From NCBI GenBank assembly GCA_937924855.1, contig CALEYQ010000028.1:1-16507 (forward strand): 16,507 nt of DNA, given 5' to 3'. Position 1 is the first letter of the stretch. Each line of letters opens with the position of its first letter. The stretch comes from an uncultured Bacteroidota bacterium. GTDB taxonomy: Bacteria > Bacteroidota > Bacteroidia > JADZBD01. The position numbers and the translations under genes are program-made. The notes below the pieces were generated by a model. The model saw only the letters and a list, made by a program, of their open reading frames with translations. It did not search any database and was not told where the DNA came from. Of this stretch, positions 14,528 through 16,507 are shown piece by piece.

Positions 14528-16507
14528 CTATTTTTTCATTTCCTCCTCAGGTATCCTACGGTCACCATCATAAGCGGATATTTCGGCATCTACAAATCCC
14601 TGTTCTTTTATTCTTTGAAGAGCTTGTTCGGCAGTAGCGTAATCGCGGAACGAACCTACGGTAAACACACTGGAACCCGCATTACCCTTTCTAACTTTTA
14701 CGCCCTGACCGGCAATACGGAATAATTTATTGGCATCGCTCACCGGCACTTCATTGGTATAGGATCCCAAAAATACCGTAAAAACAATTTCACCCTGTTG
14801 GGCATTATTGGGAACCGGTTCAAATGGAACATTATTTCCTCCATTTTCAACTACTCTGATGGGCTTATTTTCATCCGGCGGCTGGTTATCTCTGGGCTCC
14901 CGGGGAGGAGGATCGAATTCGATTTTGGGATTGTTGGTATTAACAGGGGGCGGATTATTGGCCGGGGGATTATTATTCACCACGGGAGGATTTACCACAA
15001 CCGGGTTGTTGTTATTGTTGTTGTTCGGAGGAGGAGTATTGTTCGGGGCATTATTATTACCTCCCGTGTTGTTAGTACCTGCGCCACCAATCAAAATCTG
15101 ATTGCCTTCGCGGGCAATGATATCTGCAGCTTCGTCGGGAGATATTCTCTGGCCTTTATAATAAGCGGTAACAAAAGCATCGCTGATTCCTCCCTGAACA
15201 ATGGCATTTTTACGAGCCACTGCATCAGCAAATTTGTTGTACTGACCGCTGGTATATCGGATTAAGCCATTGGGTAATATTTCATTATTCAGGGGCGAAA
15301 CTCCTCCCAACTGGGCAGAGGTAACTTTCCGGGAATACACTCCAACCTGCACGGTGAAAAACAATTTGTCCACCGATTTTACATCTGTTGATTTTACATC
15401 GTTGATTACCGTAGTAACAGGGGGCTGATCCGGATTCCGCACTTCGGGATTAACCGGATTTACGGGATTGTTATTTACAGGAGGATTGGGCGTAGTGTTC
15501 ACCGGAGTATTATTTACTACTACATTTCCTTGTCCGCCACCGGCAATCTTTGCTGCTTCTCCTATACTTATCCGTTTACCATTGAAAAAAGCCACCACAA
15601 ATGCATCGGGATACCCCATGTTTCGGATTTTCCCCTTGGCATCATCGGCCAGATTAAACTGCGTAAAATAACCTGCCGTATAGCGGGTAAGTCCGGTGGG
15701 GGTGGTTTCGCCTGACAAAGGAGAAATTCCCTTAAAGACTTCCGGATCAATAGGATTCCGGAATGCTCCTATCTGCACTTTGTAAATCAGGCCCTCTGGC
15801 AATTTTTCATCCACCGGAATGGGTTTGGCATTGGTGTAAACTACGGGCTTCACCGTTTCAATTCTATTGACCGGAGGCGGAGGCAAATTGGGTGCAGGAG
15901 CCGGAATTACAGCCACCGGGTTAGGATTGGTGTTCGGATTCGGATTGGTATTGGGATTTGTATTGGGAGCCGGATTGGTTCTTACCGCCACAGGATCCGG
16001 ACCACTCTCAAACACCTCTTTATTTATAGCCACTATTTTTTCTGAGGTACCCTGATCCATTCCCGTCAGCAATTGATCGGAAGCTTTTAATTTGATTTCT
16101 GATGAAACTTTTTTCTGGGAAGCACTTAAATCCAGACTGTCGGCTTCTCTTTTCAAATCAAGTGCTTTTGCATCCAACTCGTCCGATTTTTTTAATAGCT
16201 CTACCTGCAATCCCGGATCGTTGGTTCCGGCCGTTTGCTCAATCAATTTCTGCGATTCTTTCAGCAGTTGCTCACTTTCCGATTTTTTATCGGCCGACAA
16301 TTGCTGATCGGTAAAGGCAGAACGCTTCAATTCCTCTCCTTCGTTTTTTAAATCATAATACTTTACCACATCCGGATTCTCTCGCAGCCCGGGCTCAAGG
16401 TCGTTTACGACAACTACTTTTTTAGAACTGAACCTAACCGGATTATTCGTCGTTACGGGATTGTTCGTCGTTACGGGATTGTTCGTCGTTACGGGATTGT
16501 TCGTCGT
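14528..16507 (-). CDS. Triple-SPOR protein, 5' end beyond the window
   Basis: The frame is open to the window edge, so the visible 659 residues are a C-terminal part; no start is claimed. The GTG at 16369, used below as residue 1, is an internal Val. From the edge come TTNNPV repeats, then a helical Lys/Glu/Ser-rich stretch (about 1-120). An Asn/Pro linker leads to SPOR-like module 1 (about 194-271, YKVQIGAFRN). A second linker leads to module 2 (about 336-413, FTVQVGVYSR). A long Asn/Pro/Gly linker (about 432-520) leads to module 3 (about 528-605, FTVFLGSYTN). Modules 1 and 2 share SPL-E-P-GL-RYT-G and DAFV-A-GKRIS; module 3 is more diverged. SPOR domains bind denuded septal peptidoglycan glycan strands, so an envelope or division-site role is plausible. 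rimO follows after 2 nt. Confidence 0.82.
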   Translation of the reverse strand, partial: TTNNPVTTNNPVTTNNPVTTNNPVRFSSKKVVVVNDLEPGLRENPDVVKYYDLKNEGEELKRSAFTDQQLSADKKSESEQLLKESQKLIEQTAGTNDPGLQVELLKKSDELDAKALDLKREADSLDLSASQKKVSSEIKLKASDQLLTGMDQGTSEKIVAINKEVFESGPDPVAVRTNPAPNTNPNTNPNPNTNPNPVAVIPAPAPNLPPPPVNRIETVKPVVYTNAKPIPVDEKLPEGLIYKVQIGAFRNPIDPEVFKGISPLSGETTPTGLTRYTAGYFTQFNLADDAKGKIRNMGYPDAFVVAFFNGKRISIGEAAKIAGGGQGNVVVNNTPVNTTPNPPVNNNPVNPVNPEVRNPDQPPVTTVINDVKSTDVKSVDKLFFTVQVGVYSRKVTSAQLGGVSPLNNEILPNGLIRYTSGQYNKFADAVARKNAIVQGGISDAFVTAYYKGQRISPDEAADIIAREGNQILIGGAGTNNTGGNNNAPNNTPPPNNNNNNNPVVVNPPVVNNNPPANNPPPVNTNNPKIEFDPPPREPRDNQPPDENKPIRVVENGGNNVPFEPVPNNAQQGEIVFTVFLGSYTNEVPVSDANKLFRIAGQGVKVRKGNAGSSVFTVGSFRDYATAEQALQRIKEQGFVDAEISAYDGDRRIPEEEMKK
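14810..15076 (-). repeat. Low-complexity Asn/Pro/Gly linker coding region
   Basis: This region codes for the 89-residue linker between SPOR modules 2 and 3, made almost wholly of Asn, Pro, Gly, Val and Thr, including a run of seven or more Asn. Similar shorter linkers are coded at 15413-15517 (before module 2) and 15872-15979 (before module 1). The last has repeated Asn-Thr-Asn-Pro units from short imperfect DNA repeats. The complementary strand gives long spurious Gly/Leu-rich open frames. Such linkers are expected to be flexible and prone to length change. Confidence 0.75.
16446..16507 (-). repeat. Perfect 18-bp tandem repeat at the window edge
   Basis: The unit TTCGTCGTTACGGGATTG (plus strand) occurs three times without mismatch (16446-16463, 16464-16481, 16482-16499), and 8 bp of a fourth copy run to the window end. 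A degenerate flank (CCGGATTA, 16438-16445) marks the other boundary. In the SPOR gene frame each unit codes for the hexapeptide Thr-Thr-Asn-Asn-Pro-Val. Total copy number cannot be known from this window. Confidence 0.93.

Noticed and set aside
14798..15265. Long plus-strand open frames opposite the SPOR gene
   Set aside because: Their Gly/Ile/Leu-rich peptides are the complement of the Asn/Pro low-complexity linkers; they have no domain and no start context.
16446..16507. CRISPR-like or phage attachment repeat at the right edge
   Set aside because: The copies are directly abutting without spacers, are a multiple of three long, and lie in frame within a protein-coding repeat.

Overview
The window looks like a stretch of a Bacteroidota chromosome, probably Bacteroidia, from an oxygen-exposed lineage; the exact order cannot be fixed from the sequence. 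The evidence is a TamL-type lipoprotein Omp85, a MuiA-like DUF4140/DUF4139 protein, BshC (bacillithiol synthesis), a SiaC/DUF1987 protein, SPOR domains on Asn/Pro linkers, candidate promoters of the Bacteroidota TAnnTTTG type, and little sign of Shine-Dalgarno sequences. Base composition is even throughout. I see no phage, transposon, tRNA, rRNA or CRISPR. Gene packing is dense and no gene-free stretch exceeds about 200 bp.

Left part (1-5901): a 203-bp upstream region holding a perfect hairpin and phased short repeats, then two co-directional genes (a YugP-type membrane zinc peptidase and a secreted MuiA-like protein). The second of these converges on a TrmH/SpoU RNA 2'-O-methyltransferase. 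The methyltransferase diverges from the TamL-like outer-membrane gene. Both divergent genes appear to start at TTG, and an 18-bp inverted repeat between them reads as two face-to-face -7 promoter elements. The terminator of the MuiA-like gene lies inside the 3' coding end of the methyltransferase gene.

Middle part (5902-12679, minus strand): a tightly coupled run read as bshC - paaG - paaH - paaI - paaJ - SWIM zinc-finger mini-gene - paaY - MBL-fold hydrolase. Junctions are ATGA, TGATG or TAATG overlaps, a 22-bp overlap, or gaps of 3-9 nt. The paa genes cover isomerisation of ring-1,2-epoxyphenylacetyl-CoA (PaaG), the beta-oxidation-like dehydrogenase and thiolase steps (PaaH, PaaJ) and two salvage thioesterases (PaaI, PaaY). 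The CoA ligase (PaaK), the epoxidase (PaaABCDE) and the ring-cleavage enzyme PaaZ are not in the window. An unexplained 96-residue SWIM-type protein sits inside this run.

Right part (12711-16507, minus strand): an orphan siaC-like gene, rimO (ribosomal protein S12 methylthiotransferase), and a large SPOR protein with three SPOR-like modules. The SPOR gene is cut by the window edge inside a perfect 18-bp tandem repeat coding for Thr-Thr-Asn-Asn-Pro-Val.

The points most worth following up are the SWIM mini-protein in the phenylacetate operon, its coupling to bacillithiol synthesis, the palindromic divergent promoter, the terminator built into an opposing coding sequence, and the SiaC protein with Ile where its relatives usually carry Thr.
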